A DNA stretch of 31,894 bases from Pirellulaceae bacterium (GCA_013002105.1 JABDKS010000478.1:1-31894), one strand, 5' to 3'. Positions 1-8,548 are shown, counted from the stretch's first letter. Made by a program: numbers and translations. Notes: a model not told the origin generated them from the sequence alone.

Positions 1-2394
1 GAGTCGCGAGTTGTCACGAAACGACCATTTGCTGTTGGGTAAATCGGCGGAGATGCCAGCGACCATGGACTGAATCATCCCCGCGCGTGGTGATTTGTGT
101 GAGTGCGGCGTCAGCGTAGGTTCGGGCGTTTGTCGGCTTGTGTTCTCCGTCATCGACCAGTGCGCGACGACGTCTTTGTTGCTGGGCGTTTGTCGCACGC
201 CGCGTATTTCGTCCTCTGCAAGAGCACGCTGGATGAAACGAACGTCTCGCAAATCACCCTGGAAAAACGGCTGTTCTGGAAAATTGTCGGCGGCGAATCC
301 GAGCCGAACAACATGATCGGTCACTTTCGCTTTGGGTCGCAAGTTTCCTTTTCCGACAGTTTTTCCATCGACATACAAGCGGACTTCGCCTGATTTGTTC
401 CAACGCACTGCCACGTTATGCCATTTGCCATCGTCGATCCGCTTTTTGGATGATACGGCACCCACCCAACCGATGTCAAAAGTCAGTCGTCCTTGTCGAA
501 TAAAGAATGCTTTTGCATTGGGTGCCCACCGGCTCTGGTCAGCCGTTTTAGAAAAAATCGTACCGTCGGTTTTTGTGCGGACGCGCGCCGTGAGGGTGTA
601 ATCACGATCGGTCATATCGAATGTTGAGCCGTCGGTTTGCTGATAGGATGCACCATTAAATTCGAATGTTTTTGACGCATTGGTTGATGCCGACTCGTCA
701 TTCGCTTGGATCGATACGACCTTGCCGTTCTGACGAATTTGCATGGCATTGGATTCGAACGATGCGACTTGCAACACGAGATCACGATCTCGCGGACCGA
801 CATTGATGCGTCGCGCAAAGATCGGTGCGTCGTTGGGTGCTGAGGTTGGATCTGCGGCCAAGAGCGTTGGTGATTCTTGGATGTTGGTCGTCCCAATCAC
901 ATAGTCGATGATGGTATCGGGACCATGGGAGTAGATTCCGTTCAGCCTTGCCCAGTCGCGTGGCAGTGGCCCATATTTGCGACCATCGCGGCCGACAAGC
1001 CGCGGATCGTCAAATGAACCGGTGGCTGGGTTGGCCCATCCGGGACCGTTCAGATTCTGCAAGTGAACATCGCCGCTGATCCGAGGGTGGATGTTGTGTC
1101 GACCGTCAAAATGAATGCCCTGCCAGTTGATGAACGGGGAGCTATTGCCCGTCTTTGGTTTTGTCCAAGCCGTACTGACGCGCATCGTGTCATGATCGAA
1201 TGTGATCCAAGCATTCCCGCGGGAAACGCCGCCGGGACCTGGATCCAAACGCATCGCGATTCCCTTGTAAGCAAAGTTGGTCGCATCATCGCCGGTCTCG
1301 AACGTATTGATCATGGATGGGCCGTAATCCATATTGACCCATGGCTCGAACAGCACGGGCGCCGGACCATAGGAGTCACCCTTTGGCAAAGTGGCCAGGT
1401 AATCGGCATCGACGTGGACGTATTGCGATGGGTTTTGCCGTCGGAGATAAACGCGACGAATGTAATGGATCACATCGTATTTTTGCTGCGGTACCATCCA
1501 GGTTTGCGGCAACATCATGCCGAATCCGCGTGTCAGCGTTTGGTACATCGCGAATGGGTCGCTGCCGTTCTTGAATTTTCCATCGGCGAATCGCAACGAG
1601 GTGGGTAATGACCCAGGCTGGTCTTTGGTGCCATGGCAATTGACGCAAAGTCGGCTGTAAATTGCTTCTCCACGTTCAAACGCGGTGTCGTCCAAACTGC
1701 GAATCATTCCTGCGTGATCGATCCGCTTTTCGTACTCGGGAATCGGTGGTGCAACCAATAGATGAGGTGGCGGCTGCAGTTCCAAAACCTTGGTTGTGCC
1801 GCCGTCGCGGATTTCCATCAGGTACTTCACCAAATCCAGGAACTGTTGTCGCCCGGCCAGTTGATTCACTTGACCGGCGGGCATGATCGACACCTTGTTT
1901 TCCTTTTTGACTTCGATGTCATTCTGCGACAGGCTGATCTGCCGACCAAGGTTGGCAGCATCACGAAGGATTAATTGGTCGTTGTCTTCGCTGACCAATA
2001 ACCCGATGATCGATACTCCGTCACCGGTCACGACCGAAATCGATTCGTATCCTTTACGGATCGCCTTTGACGGTCGCAAAATTGAATCGACGATTTCCAC
2101 GTCGGTCAAAGGCGTCTCGGCGGTGGCTAAATTGGGACCAAGTAACATGTCGTTCCCGCCGACGCGATGGCATTTCGCGCAACCCATATGCGGTTGATGA
2201 AAGACGATGGCTCCACGTTTGGCATCCCCCGATTCAACGGCGGCATCTGCCAGGTCGTTGGCTGGCTCAGCTAAGAGTCGGGATTCCAGGTCCTGCGCTG
2301 ATGCGGAGGAACTGCACCAAAGGAAAACACTGGCACACAGGAAAACACTGGCCCATGAGGTCATGACAGAACAAACGGCGAGAACGCTTTTCAT
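1..2394 (-). CDS. Secreted di-heme c-type cytochrome with C-terminal LamG-like domain (partial, 3' end outside window)
   Basis: Translating the minus strand from the ATG at 2394 gives 798 residues without a stop, so the gene runs off the left edge. It starts with a signal peptide (about 1-34, ending ASAQ). The first heme site is C72-A-K-C75-H76, followed by an Asp/Leu-rich cytochrome fold with a candidate axial Met in MPAGQ (about 171). The second is C250-V-N-C253-H254 in a second cytochrome domain. A middle region (about 340-520) resembles the planctomycete DUF6797 type, and about 590-760 looks like a LamG/concanavalin A-like beta-sandwich (SKTADQSRW, DGKWHNVAVRW, VDGKTVGKG). The first heme domain with its upstream sequence matches the planctomycete 'heme-binding domain' family, thought to act in periplasmic polysaccharide oxidation or breakdown. 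The substrate is unknown. The signal peptide contains an 18-base tandem repeat. Domain names beyond the cytochromes are my recognition only. Confidence 0.85.
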   Translation of the reverse strand, partial: MKSVLAVCSVMTSWASVFLCASVFLWCSSSASAQDLESRLLAEPANDLADAAVESGDAKRGAIVFHQPHMGCAKCHRVGGNDMLLGPNLATAETPLTDVEIVDSILRPSKAIRKGYESISVVTGDGVSIIGLLVSEDNDQLILRDAANLGRQISLSQNDIEVKKENKVSIMPAGQVNQLAGRQQFLDLVKYLMEIRDGGTTKVLELQPPPHLLVAPPIPEYEKRIDHAGMIRSLDDTAFERGEAIYSRLCVNCHGTKDQPGSLPTSLRFADGKFKNGSDPFAMYQTLTRGFGMMLPQTWMVPQQKYDVIHYIRRVYLRRQNPSQYVHVDADYLATLPKGDSYGPAPVLFEPWVNMDYGPSMINTFETGDDATNFAYKGIAMRLDPGPGGVSRGNAWITFDHDTMRVSTAWTKPKTGNSSPFINWQGIHFDGRHNIHPRISGDVHLQNLNGPGWANPATGSFDDPRLVGRDGRKYGPLPRDWARLNGIYSHGPDTIIDYVIGTTNIQESPTLLAADPTSAPNDAPIFARRINVGPRDRDLVLQVASFESNAMQIRQNGKVVSIQANDESASTNASKTFEFNGASYQQTDGSTFDMTDRDYTLTARVRTKTDGTIFSKTADQSRWAPNAKAFFIRQGRLTFDIGWVGAVSSKKRIDDGKWHNVAVRWNKSGEVRLYVDGKTVGKGNLRPKAKVTDHVVRLGFAADNFPEQPFFQGDLRDVRFIQRALAEDEIRGVRQTPSNKDVVAHWSMTENTSRQTPEPTLTPHSHKSPRAGMIQSMVAGISADLPNSKWSFRDNSRL

Positions 2395-2445
2395 TGGTTC
2401 AAATGGCGGGTGCAGAAAGAGGATCGGGTTTGGCCAAAGCGGGTC

Positions 2446-2485
2446 AAAAAAGAACATCGCCCCGCCAATGGGATGCGGGGCGATG
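2446..2485 (-). terminator. Rho-independent terminator downstream of the dodecin gene
   Basis: A perfect 11-bp inverted repeat (CATCGCCCCGC at 2455-2465, GCGGGGCGATG at 2475-2485) has a 9-base loop. On the minus strand the stem is followed by TTCTTTTTTG, a good U-tract. It lies 30 bases after the dodecin stop and before the cytochrome start, so it should end dodecin transcription and leave the cytochrome with its own promoter. Confidence 0.85.
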
Positions 2486-2514
2486 GTTTGAATTCGTCGA
2501 AAATTTCGGATTGA

Positions 2515-2718
2515 TCAGTCTTTAAGTACGAAGGTCAATTTGAGGCTAACGCGGTACCGCGTTACTTTGCCATCTTTGATGTCCAGTTTTTGGTCTTGGA
2601 CCCATGCACCGGTGACATTTTCTAGTGTTTTACAGGCACGTGAGATGCCTTTTTCGATTGCATCATCGAAGCTCTTTTTGGACGAAGAAGTGATCTCGGC
2701 GACTTTTGCAACAGACAT
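2515..2718 (-). CDS. Dodecin family flavin-binding protein
   Basis: The 67-residue protein begins MSVAKVAEITSSSKKSFDDA and has the dodecin plan: beta strand, one helix (about 15-33), then two strands containing GAWVQDQKLDIKDGKV and RYRVSLKLTFVL. Dodecins form hollow dodecamers that store or buffer riboflavin, FMN or FAD in the cytoplasm. The Trp in GAWVQDQ fits the aromatic residue that stacks on the isoalloxazine ring, and the nearby Gln fits the pyrimidine-contacting residue. The frame is open for 20 more codons upstream, but 67 residues is the usual family length and the ATG at 2718 aligns with the family start. A strong terminator follows, and the gene looks monocistronic. Confidence 0.92.
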   Translation of the reverse strand: MSVAKVAEITSSSKKSFDDAIEKGISRACKTLENVTGAWVQDQKLDIKDGKVTRYRVSLKLTFVLKD

Positions 2719-2810
2719 GATTTGATTCCAGTAGATAGGTTCCAGCGAAAAAAGGTGACGTAAGATTCTTGGCAGCATCTTACCGGTTGGCAGGCTTGCA
2801 GTTGGATAGG

Positions 2811-3737
2811 CTATCGGTTAACCGATCCCTTGGCGTCCAGGATCTGCGAATTCGATACAGCGTTGCCCAAGTTTTCGAAATCCTTGAACGTCCAGACGAC
2901 GTTCTTATCGCGGTCGATTTCGATTAGTTGTGGATTGTCTGGTCCCGCATGGCAATTCCCGATCACGATATTTCCGTTCTCGTGAACTTCCAATGTCGTA
3001 ACCCATGCGAGCGTGATGCCGGGTAAATCGTTTTGGTCTATTTTCCAGGCAATCTTCTTGTCTGGGGTGACTTCAAAAACACTGTGGCCGTTGCCGCTGG
3101 CGATCAGAGTGTTTCCATTGGCCAATCGCAGCGCACAGAATACCGCATCGCCGAATGCTTCGGGGCCATGCCCGCCTTTGGGCTCCTTATCGAAAAGCGG
3201 GACGTCGTATTCCCAAACGACTTTGCCGTCACGGTCGTATTCGCGAACCACGCCGTCTCCTTCGTGAGCGACTAAATAGTTGCCGCTATCGAGTCTCCGT
3301 ACCAATCGAGTATCTCGGTGAGGATGTGGATGATCGATTCTCATTTTCACTTCATGGTGAACTTTTCCGTCGCGATCGATTTCAAAAATTTTACCTTCAC
3401 CACTGACCGCGACCATGATTTTGCCATGTGGTATGGGCATGACCGAATGAACTTCGATCCGATCCGCCTTGACAAGCTTTTTCGCATCGAATTTCCAGAC
3501 GATCTCTTTTGACTTCGGAGCGATTTCGATGATCTCGGTGCCTTGGTGAGTCAAAATATTGCCACTGGGCAGCTGATGTAGGTCATGCGGGGCGCCGCCG
3601 ATCTCCATGGCCCATTCCAGGTTGCCCGATTTGTCAAAAATGCAAAGTTTGCGTTGTTCGTTGGCCAAAAACCGATGGTCGGCCATTGCCGGCACGGCGA
3701 TCCCAACGACTAAGAGAGCGATCCAGGGAGGTTTCAT
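2811..3737 (-). CDS. Secreted beta-propeller (PQQ/NHL-like) protein
   Basis: A signal peptide (MKPPWIALLVVGIAVPAMA) precedes about 290 residues made of repeating strands of the type DRDGKVVWEYD, PDKKIAWKID, DKNVVWTFKD and SGNLEWAMEIGG, roughly one per 45 residues. This is a six- to seven-bladed propeller of the PQQ-like/arylsulfotransferase-like kind. No heme site or catalytic motif was recognised, so the role is unknown. Such proteins are common in the planctomycete periplasm. An in-frame ATG lies two codons upstream (3743), but AAGGA sits six bases before the 3737 ATG, which favours the shorter start. Several His-rich stretches (DHPHPHRD) could bind metal. It diverges from the plus-strand gene at 3881. 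Confidence 0.8.
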   Translation of the reverse strand: MKPPWIALLVVGIAVPAMADHRFLANEQRKLCIFDKSGNLEWAMEIGGAPHDLHQLPSGNILTHQGTEIIEIAPKSKEIVWKFDAKKLVKADRIEVHSVMPIPHGKIMVAVSGEGKIFEIDRDGKVHHEVKMRIDHPHPHRDTRLVRRLDSGNYLVAHEGDGVVREYDRDGKVVWEYDVPLFDKEPKGGHGPEAFGDAVFCALRLANGNTLIASGNGHSVFEVTPDKKIAWKIDQNDLPGITLAWVTTLEVHENGNIVIGNCHAGPDNPQLIEIDRDKNVVWTFKDFENLGNAVSNSQILDAKGSVNR

Positions 3738-3880
3738 GTTCATTCCTTACATCATCAATAGCATGTTGGCGGGATAGGATTTGCGGTCAGCTGCCAATGA
3801 TTGTAAGCGGAATGGCACTGATCTGGGGAAAGTCAGATTTATGAGAACGGATTACCAAAGAGGGTTAAACTGAATCCATC

Positions 3881-4717
3881 ATGCCCAAAGAAATAGACGA
3901 CAAGCCGATACCATGTGATTTGAATCCGCAAGCCGCGTCCGACACGGTCACCAGTGCCACGTCCGGTCGTTTTGCGAGCAAGCGAATCAGGCGTGCGGTC
4001 ATCATTTCGGTTGCCCTTCACGTGGTTGCGTTGCTGGGTCTGCTTTTTTGGTATTTCCCGACCGCGACGAGCGAATCCAAAACCGCGTCCACGAATTTCG
4101 AAAGTGATGACGCGACGGTTCCCGGTCCGCCCCGCTTACCGCCCCCACCCCCCGCGGATGACGTCCCTGATGAACAGATCCAAAAGTCAATTGAGTCGCA
4201 AATCGAACAGGTTCGACGTTTGCCGGATGAAAAGAAACTCAGTGAACTGGAAAAGAATCTAAAACGCCTCGACGCAATCTCTTCGCCGCAATCGGTCCAA
4301 GACGTTACGGTCAAGATCACGTCGTCGTTGGGACTGGATCCCCAACAATATCAACCCAAGGAGTCGGTTCCCGAGGGCGAATTCGATTTTGATACCGCCC
4401 AACTGGCCAACGTCACGCGTGAAAAGGATGAATCAGGAGATTGGGTTTACCAATCGACCTTGGTGGATGCTCAGGGGCACAAGTTCACCGCACCGATGCC
4501 GGACGCGGATGGCGAGACAATGTATGAAACCTTTCAGCAGATGGAACGTTATCCGATGGCGGCTGGAATCTATCGCAGCGTGGTGATGCCGTTGATGCAA
4601 AAGATGATCGAAGCTCAGCGACTGGCGGAGTCGGCCGCGGCCGAGGCAGAACGAATCAACGCGGAACAGGCGGATGCGGACTCGCGAGAAGATACGGCAG
4701 GCGCAGTGCTGGAGTGA
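3881..4717 (+). CDS. Single-pass membrane protein with TolA/TonB-like layout
   Basis: The 278-residue protein has a basic cytoplasmic N-terminus (RFASKRIRR) and one transmembrane helix (about 39-59, ending FWYF). A proline-rich stretch follows (GPPRLPPPPP, about 81-91), then a charged helical segment (about 95-135) and a C-terminal Ala/Glu-rich helix (about 240-275). The anchor, proline spacer and helical periplasmic domain resemble TonB/TolA energy transducers, but no TonB C-terminal fold was recognised. I cannot name the family. No ExbB or ExbD gene is adjacent; the nearest ExbB-like gene is at about 21 kb in this window. A palindromic hairpin lies 60 bases beyond the stop and may end the transcript. 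Confidence 0.75.
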   Translation: MPKEIDDKPIPCDLNPQAASDTVTSATSGRFASKRIRRAVIISVALHVVALLGLLFWYFPTATSESKTASTNFESDDATVPGPPRLPPPPPADDVPDEQIQKSIESQIEQVRRLPDEKKLSELEKNLKRLDAISSPQSVQDVTVKITSSLGLDPQQYQPKESVPEGEFDFDTAQLANVTREKDESGDWVYQSTLVDAQGHKFTAPMPDADGETMYETFQQMERYPMAAGIYRSVVMPLMQKMIEAQRLAESAAAEAERINAEQADADSREDTAGAVLE

Positions 4718-4775
4718 TTTGCGCAGAGAGAGACTGCGAAGTGTTTCATGAATCAGTTCTCGATAGTAGCCGAAG

Positions 4776-4843
4776 TCGTAGCGGAACTCACCAAGACTTT
4801 CGGCCCTGCGGATGACCGAAACTCTTGGTGAGTTCCGCTACGA
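4776..4843. repeat. Large palindromic (REP-like) element
   Basis: Two 28-base arms, 4776-4803 and 4816-4843, are inverted copies with one mismatch and enclose a 12-base loop. The core is GTAGCGGAACTCACCAAGA paired with TCTTGGTGAGTTCCGCTAC. It sits between the 3' end of the membrane protein gene and the start of the sulfatase gene. It could act as an mRNA 3' hairpin, but it has no T-tract. The length and near-perfection suggest a dispersed repeat family. I did not see a second copy in this window. Confidence 0.85.
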
Positions 4844-4995
4844 TTACCTCAAATCCTAGGAGCGAACGGCGACCTTGATTGATGGGTAGACTATTCAAAA
4901 AGTTTTTACCTGAACGTTGCCGTGGTTACGTGACGCCCGAGACCAGGTGTAACCATCCAAAATTTTTCAATTCTTGCTTTGTCAGGATCTATTTT

Positions 4996-6633
4996 ATGAA
5001 CCACTTGTGGAATGTCGTTTGGTTGTCAACCGTCTGTTTTCTGACGACGTCGGGTATTGGCCTTGCTGCCGATAGTGCCGATCGTCCGAACATCGTTGTC
5101 ATTTTGGTTGACGACATGGGGTATTCGGATATCGGATGTTACGGTGGCGAAATGGAAACACCCCATTTAGACAAGCTTGCCGACGGCGGATTGCGTTTTA
5201 CGCAATTTTACAATTCCGGTCGGTGTTGCCCGACGCGAGCGAGTCTGATGACCGGGTTGCACCCCCATCAAGTCGGCATCGGGCACATGACCGCCCCACC
5301 GAATCAACCGCTGGGTTTTACCGGACCGTATCAAGGGTACCTCAACGACGACAATGTCACGATCGCGCAGGTGCTCAAGTCGGCTGGATACCACACATTG
5401 ATGACCGGCAAGTGGCATCTAGGGATGGCCGATCAATCAACGTATCCGCTCCAGCGTGGTTTTGAAAAATTCTACGGCGGGCTCAGTGGAGCGTTCAATT
5501 ATTTTAAACCGGGTGGCGGTCGCGGATTGACTCTCGGAAACGATCCTGTGGAACCAGCCGCTGATTTTTACGCGACCGACGATTTCACTGACGCGGCGTG
5601 TCAGTACATCAGCGAAGTCACCGAGGCGGACGACGCGCCGTTCTTTTTGTACTTGGCGTACAACGCTCCGCATTGGCCGTTGAACGCCAAGTGGGAGGAT
5701 TATCAGAAATACAAAGGCAAGTATGCAGATGGATGGGAAGCTCTGATGCAGCGGCGGTTGGCGAAGCAGAAGTCGCTTGGGATGTGGCTCGATGACATCG
5801 AGCCCGCGCCGCATGTTGGTCCAAAATGGGATTCATTGAACGAAAAGAGCCGTGACGACTTAGACGCGATCATGGCGGCCTACGCCGGGTGCATCGATTC
5901 GATTGACCAAAACGTAGGCAAACTGGTTCGTCATCTCGACTCGATCGAGCAACGCGACAATACCGTCATCCTCTTCTTGTCCGACAACGGTGCTTGCCAA
6001 GAAGGTGGCACGTTGGGTCAAGGGAATGAGGCGATGATCAAGGATCCGCCGCTGGAAACAACCGACGGTGTGCGGCAAGGATTGGCTTGGGCGAACGCGT
6101 CCAACACGCCTTTTCGACTTTACAAGCACTTTGTCCACGAAGGCGGCGCGTGCACTCCGATGATTGCATCGTGGCCCGCGGGAATTTCGTCAGCTGATGC
6201 CGGGTCGTTTGTTCGCCAAGTAGCGTATCTGCCCGATGTGATGGCGACTTGTGTGGAATTGTCGGGTGCCGAATATCCGGCGACGGCACCGCCATGCGAA
6301 GGACTTTCGATCGTTCCGTTGCTAAATGGCAGTCGCGATCCGATTCACGTTGATCCGGTTTACTGGGAGCATGAAGGGAATGCGGCAGTGCGATGGGGAG
6401 AATGGAAACTCGTACGCGAATACAAGAAGCCTTGGGAGTTGTATGATCTGTCGACCGATCGGACCGAAATGAACGATTTGTCGGCGACGATGCCGGAGAA
6501 ACGCAAGGAGATGATTGCGTTGTGGGAGGCTTGGGCGACCAAGCATCAAGTGGCATTTCCAAAAAGATTCAACATGTATGAATTTTTGAATGCCAAGCGG
6601 AAGAAAGCGAAACAGGCGGGGGCCGCTCATTAG
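4996..6633 (+). CDS. Secreted formylglycine-dependent sulfatase (arylsulfatase family, S1)
   Basis: The protein has 545 residues from the ATG at 4996, where a signal peptide begins (MNHLWNVVWLSTVCFL, ending GLAAD) and AGGA lies 10 bases upstream. The frame opens at 4879, but that start would put 39 poorly conserved residues before the signal. Metal-site D39-D40 is in VILVDDMGYSD. The sulfatase signature C77-C-P-T-R81-A-S-L-M-T-G gives formylglycine at C77. TGKWHLG (about 137) supplies the Lys/His pair, and LSDNGA (about 330) the second metal-binding Asp-Asn. It hydrolyses sulfate esters, probably from algal polysaccharides, in the periplasm or outside the cell, and needs a formylglycine-generating enzyme encoded elsewhere. 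The substrate cannot be read from the sequence. Confidence 0.96.
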   Translation: MNHLWNVVWLSTVCFLTTSGIGLAADSADRPNIVVILVDDMGYSDIGCYGGEMETPHLDKLADGGLRFTQFYNSGRCCPTRASLMTGLHPHQVGIGHMTAPPNQPLGFTGPYQGYLNDDNVTIAQVLKSAGYHTLMTGKWHLGMADQSTYPLQRGFEKFYGGLSGAFNYFKPGGGRGLTLGNDPVEPAADFYATDDFTDAACQYISEVTEADDAPFFLYLAYNAPHWPLNAKWEDYQKYKGKYADGWEALMQRRLAKQKSLGMWLDDIEPAPHVGPKWDSLNEKSRDDLDAIMAAYAGCIDSIDQNVGKLVRHLDSIEQRDNTVILFLSDNGACQEGGTLGQGNEAMIKDPPLETTDGVRQGLAWANASNTPFRLYKHFVHEGGACTPMIASWPAGISSADAGSFVRQVAYLPDVMATCVELSGAEYPATAPPCEGLSIVPLLNGSRDPIHVDPVYWEHEGNAAVRWGEWKLVREYKKPWELYDLSTDRTEMNDLSATMPEKRKEMIALWEAWATKHQVAFPKRFNMYEFLNAKRKKAKQAGAAH

Positions 6634-6654
6634 TCGCTGGTAGCTTGAGTCGTG

Positions 6655-6870
6655 TTAGCGAGTCGTCCAGTCACCGTCGACCACTAACCTGGTGCCGGTG
6701 TTGTAGGTCGCGGCGACGCTGGCCAGATAGATTTCGGCCGCTGCTGCGTCAACCTCTTTTTGATGCCCTCTGGCCAGCATAGCGTGGGCACCGGCCGACG
6801 CGACTGAAGCGGTTACCGCCTTGCCGAGCCCTGTGGGGCCGCCGGTGACGATCGCAACGTGATCGGTCAA
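6655..6870 (-). pseudogene. Short-chain dehydrogenase/reductase remnant with internal deletion
   Basis: The 71-codon frame joins both ends of a classical SDR. Residues 4-45 carry the Rossmann start VAIVTGGPTGLGKAV and the following helix to AAAAEI. This is followed directly by the C-terminal end YLASVAATYNTGTRLVVDGD. A full SDR has about 250 residues, so about 170 are missing, including the NNAG strand, the catalytic Ser and YxxxK. The frame is kept. The only start is a TTG at 6870; coding-like sequence (FDLTD) continues upstream into the stop region of the CYTH gene, so the original start may also be lost. It cannot be an active SDR. Confidence 0.8.
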
Positions 6871-6871
6871 G

Positions 6872-7438
6872 TCAAAAGTTTGATTCCTGGCAGCAGGAGT
6901 TCGATGCCGCTGCTTCGGACAGCAGGTCAGCGTAGGCCCGGTCGATCAGCCAATCGGGATCGATCTCAAGTTTTGCCATCAGTTCCTTCGCCTCTTGTTG
7001 CGCCTTTTCAATGCAGTCGCCAGCATCAAGCACGACTTCCAATTCAAGAAACGCACCCAAGCCTTCGACTTGATCGAGATGGATGCGTGTGCGACCGGAC
7101 AAAAACAGAACACGTGTCTTTTTGACGATGATGGTGACGCCCAGAGACCGGGTCAGTACATCGCAAAGCGCATTGGGCTCGCCAGTACGGCTAATGTAAT
7201 AACTGGACGTCTTGGGACCGATTTGATCGGGACGTTCGTAACTAATCAGTTCGCCGTTGTCGTCGTCGAATATTCTAAGTTTCAGTCGCCCGCTCTGGCA
7301 TCGAAAGAATACGTCAGTTTGCTCGATCCGTTCGCCTGGGGTTGCTGTCAAGTTTTTCGCCAATTCGAATTGGCGATTGAAATCGATCAGTTGGGCTTTG
7401 ATTTCGACGTTTTGTGCCATGGTGATTTTCTGATCCAT
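6872..7438 (-). CDS. CYTH-domain protein, class IV adenylate cyclase (CyaB)-like
   Basis: The 188-residue protein has the CYTH triphosphate-tunnel pattern. NVEIKA near the start is the E-x-K motif. Next come RLKLRIF, ELISYERPD and KKTRVLF with tunnel-lining basic residues. RTRIHLDQVEGLGAFLELEVV is the characteristic R-x-H-x-D-x-V-x-x-L-G-x-F-x-E-x-E block. Members act on triphosphates: CyaB-type enzymes make cAMP, others hydrolyse tripolyphosphate or thiamine triphosphate. The closest fit is the CyaB group, but activity cannot be decided from sequence. Two starts are possible: ATG 7438, or ATG 7420 (MAQNVEIKA), which matches typical family N-termini better. The stop touches the decayed SDR gene. 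Confidence 0.85.
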   Translation of the reverse strand: MDQKITMAQNVEIKAQLIDFNRQFELAKNLTATPGERIEQTDVFFRCQSGRLKLRIFDDDNGELISYERPDQIGPKTSSYYISRTGEPNALCDVLTRSLGVTIIVKKTRVLFLSGRTRIHLDQVEGLGAFLELEVVLDAGDCIEKAQQEAKELMAKLEIDPDWLIDRAYADLLSEAAASNSCCQESNF

Positions 7439-7469
7439 TGAATTTGATAATGCAATTCAGCAGTCTAGC

Positions 7470-7499
7470 AACAAAGACAGCGGGGATGCCCCCGCTGTC
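7470..7499 (-). terminator. Hairpin terminator after the two-repeat secreted protein gene
   Basis: A perfect 10-bp stem (GACAGCGGGG at 7476-7485, CCCCGCTGTC at 7490-7499) has a 4-base loop. On the minus strand it is followed by TTTGTTG, a weak U-tract. It lies 35 bases after the stop at 7535 and before the CYTH gene, so it most likely ends that transcript. Confidence 0.6.
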
Positions 7500-7534
7500 T
7501 GGATGTAGTGCTAAGCGTTAGGTGACGCACTCGT

Positions 7535-8278
7535 TTATCGAATCTGAAAACCCAGAATGTGCCCCTTCATGCCCTCGAATTGAAAGGCGACTTCGGCCTG
7601 TCGTGTTTGGTCGCCATCAACAATCTCGAATTGGACCAACAGTTCGGGAGCCTCTTTTTCTGGATTCATGCTGGCCGACTTTGCCGTGATCGTTGGCGTT
7701 ACTTGGCTATCGGATTGTGATTGCAGTTGGGTCGCCATCGCGGTGAGTTGTTCCAGCGTGATCACATCTTTCAGTCCTTGATGCACCATCGCTCTCGCCT
7801 GCTGTGGGTTTCCAGACAACATTTCCATCAAAAAGCGTTTACCACGGCTCTCGTAGATCTCGGTGCTGGTCGGTTCGGTTAACCAATTGATGAGTCGTTT
7901 TGATGTGATGTCAAAACCGACGATTTTTCCATCGACCGTTGTCAATTCGCTCGTCGCGGTTCCGCGCTCGAACGTGATGGTCGCCGTCGATTGGATTGTA
8001 GTTTGTTCATTGGTTACCGACGTGTGAAAGGCGGTTTGCTGGATGTCCGTCACATCACCCAGTTCGCGATGGACTGCGTCGACCCACGCATCCAGTACGG
8101 GAGCATCGATCTGGTCAATCAAGGCGGGGTGCATTTCATTGATCAACGCACTCGTCCCGCCCGCTTGGATGGTTTGGAAAAAGTCTCGTTGTGTGGATCT
8201 GGAGGAAGTAGCTGCGGTTGCCAGCACGACGGTCGCACACACGATCAGACTGACCGCTAGGAAAAGAAACTTTTTCAT
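7535..8278 (-). CDS. Secreted protein with two DUF3887-like halves
   Basis: The 247-residue protein starts at the ATG at 8278 with a signal peptide (MKKFLFLAVSLIVCATVVLA). An upstream in-frame TTG at 8296 is less likely. Two segments of about 105 residues resemble each other. One runs from ALINEMHPALIDQID to VDGKIVGFDI (about 42-125). The other runs from ARAMVHQGLKDVITLEQL to FEGMKGHILGFQI (about 160-246). Each has a helical start followed by an NTF2-like sheet ending in a Gly-x-Ile/His-x-Gly-Phe strand. This resembles DUF3887, a fold without catalytic residues, probably a periplasmic ligand or protein-binding module. It is followed by a hairpin terminator and is divergent from the DUF2141 gene. 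Confidence 0.7.
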   Translation of the reverse strand: MKKFLFLAVSLIVCATVVLATAATSSRSTQRDFFQTIQAGGTSALINEMHPALIDQIDAPVLDAWVDAVHRELGDVTDIQQTAFHTSVTNEQTTIQSTATITFERGTATSELTTVDGKIVGFDITSKRLINWLTEPTSTEIYESRGKRFLMEMLSGNPQQARAMVHQGLKDVITLEQLTAMATQLQSQSDSQVTPTITAKSASMNPEKEAPELLVQFEIVDGDQTRQAEVAFQFEGMKGHILGFQIR

Positions 8279-8548
8279 TGGAATGGCTCGTTTCAAGGCT
8301 TAGTGGGAATATCGGCGAGCCGAGCGCTCGTCCGCTTCTCAGTTGCTAAGCGAGCGAGTTGGCAGCGTGTTACGATGAAATCCGTTCGCTGCCGTCCAAT
8401 TGTGTGCAACGCGAATGCGTGCAACAGATAATCGTCTGGTTGGCTTTTGGAGGATCGGTGGTCGATCGTGTAGGCTGCCCTGGACGATAGGCGGTTCCGG
8501 CAGGGATCAGGCGGCGATCAAACTCGGTACTATTTGTGGGCGGATGCG

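Noticed and set aside
1063..1608. 181-codon plus-strand frame inside the left cytochrome gene
   Set aside because: It lies fully antisense to a continuous minus-strand frame with signal peptide and two heme sites; its translation shows no domain.
6038..6562. 174-codon minus-strand frame inside the sulfatase gene
   Set aside because: It is a shadow of the sulfatase frame, with Ser/Pro/Arg-rich composition and no motif.
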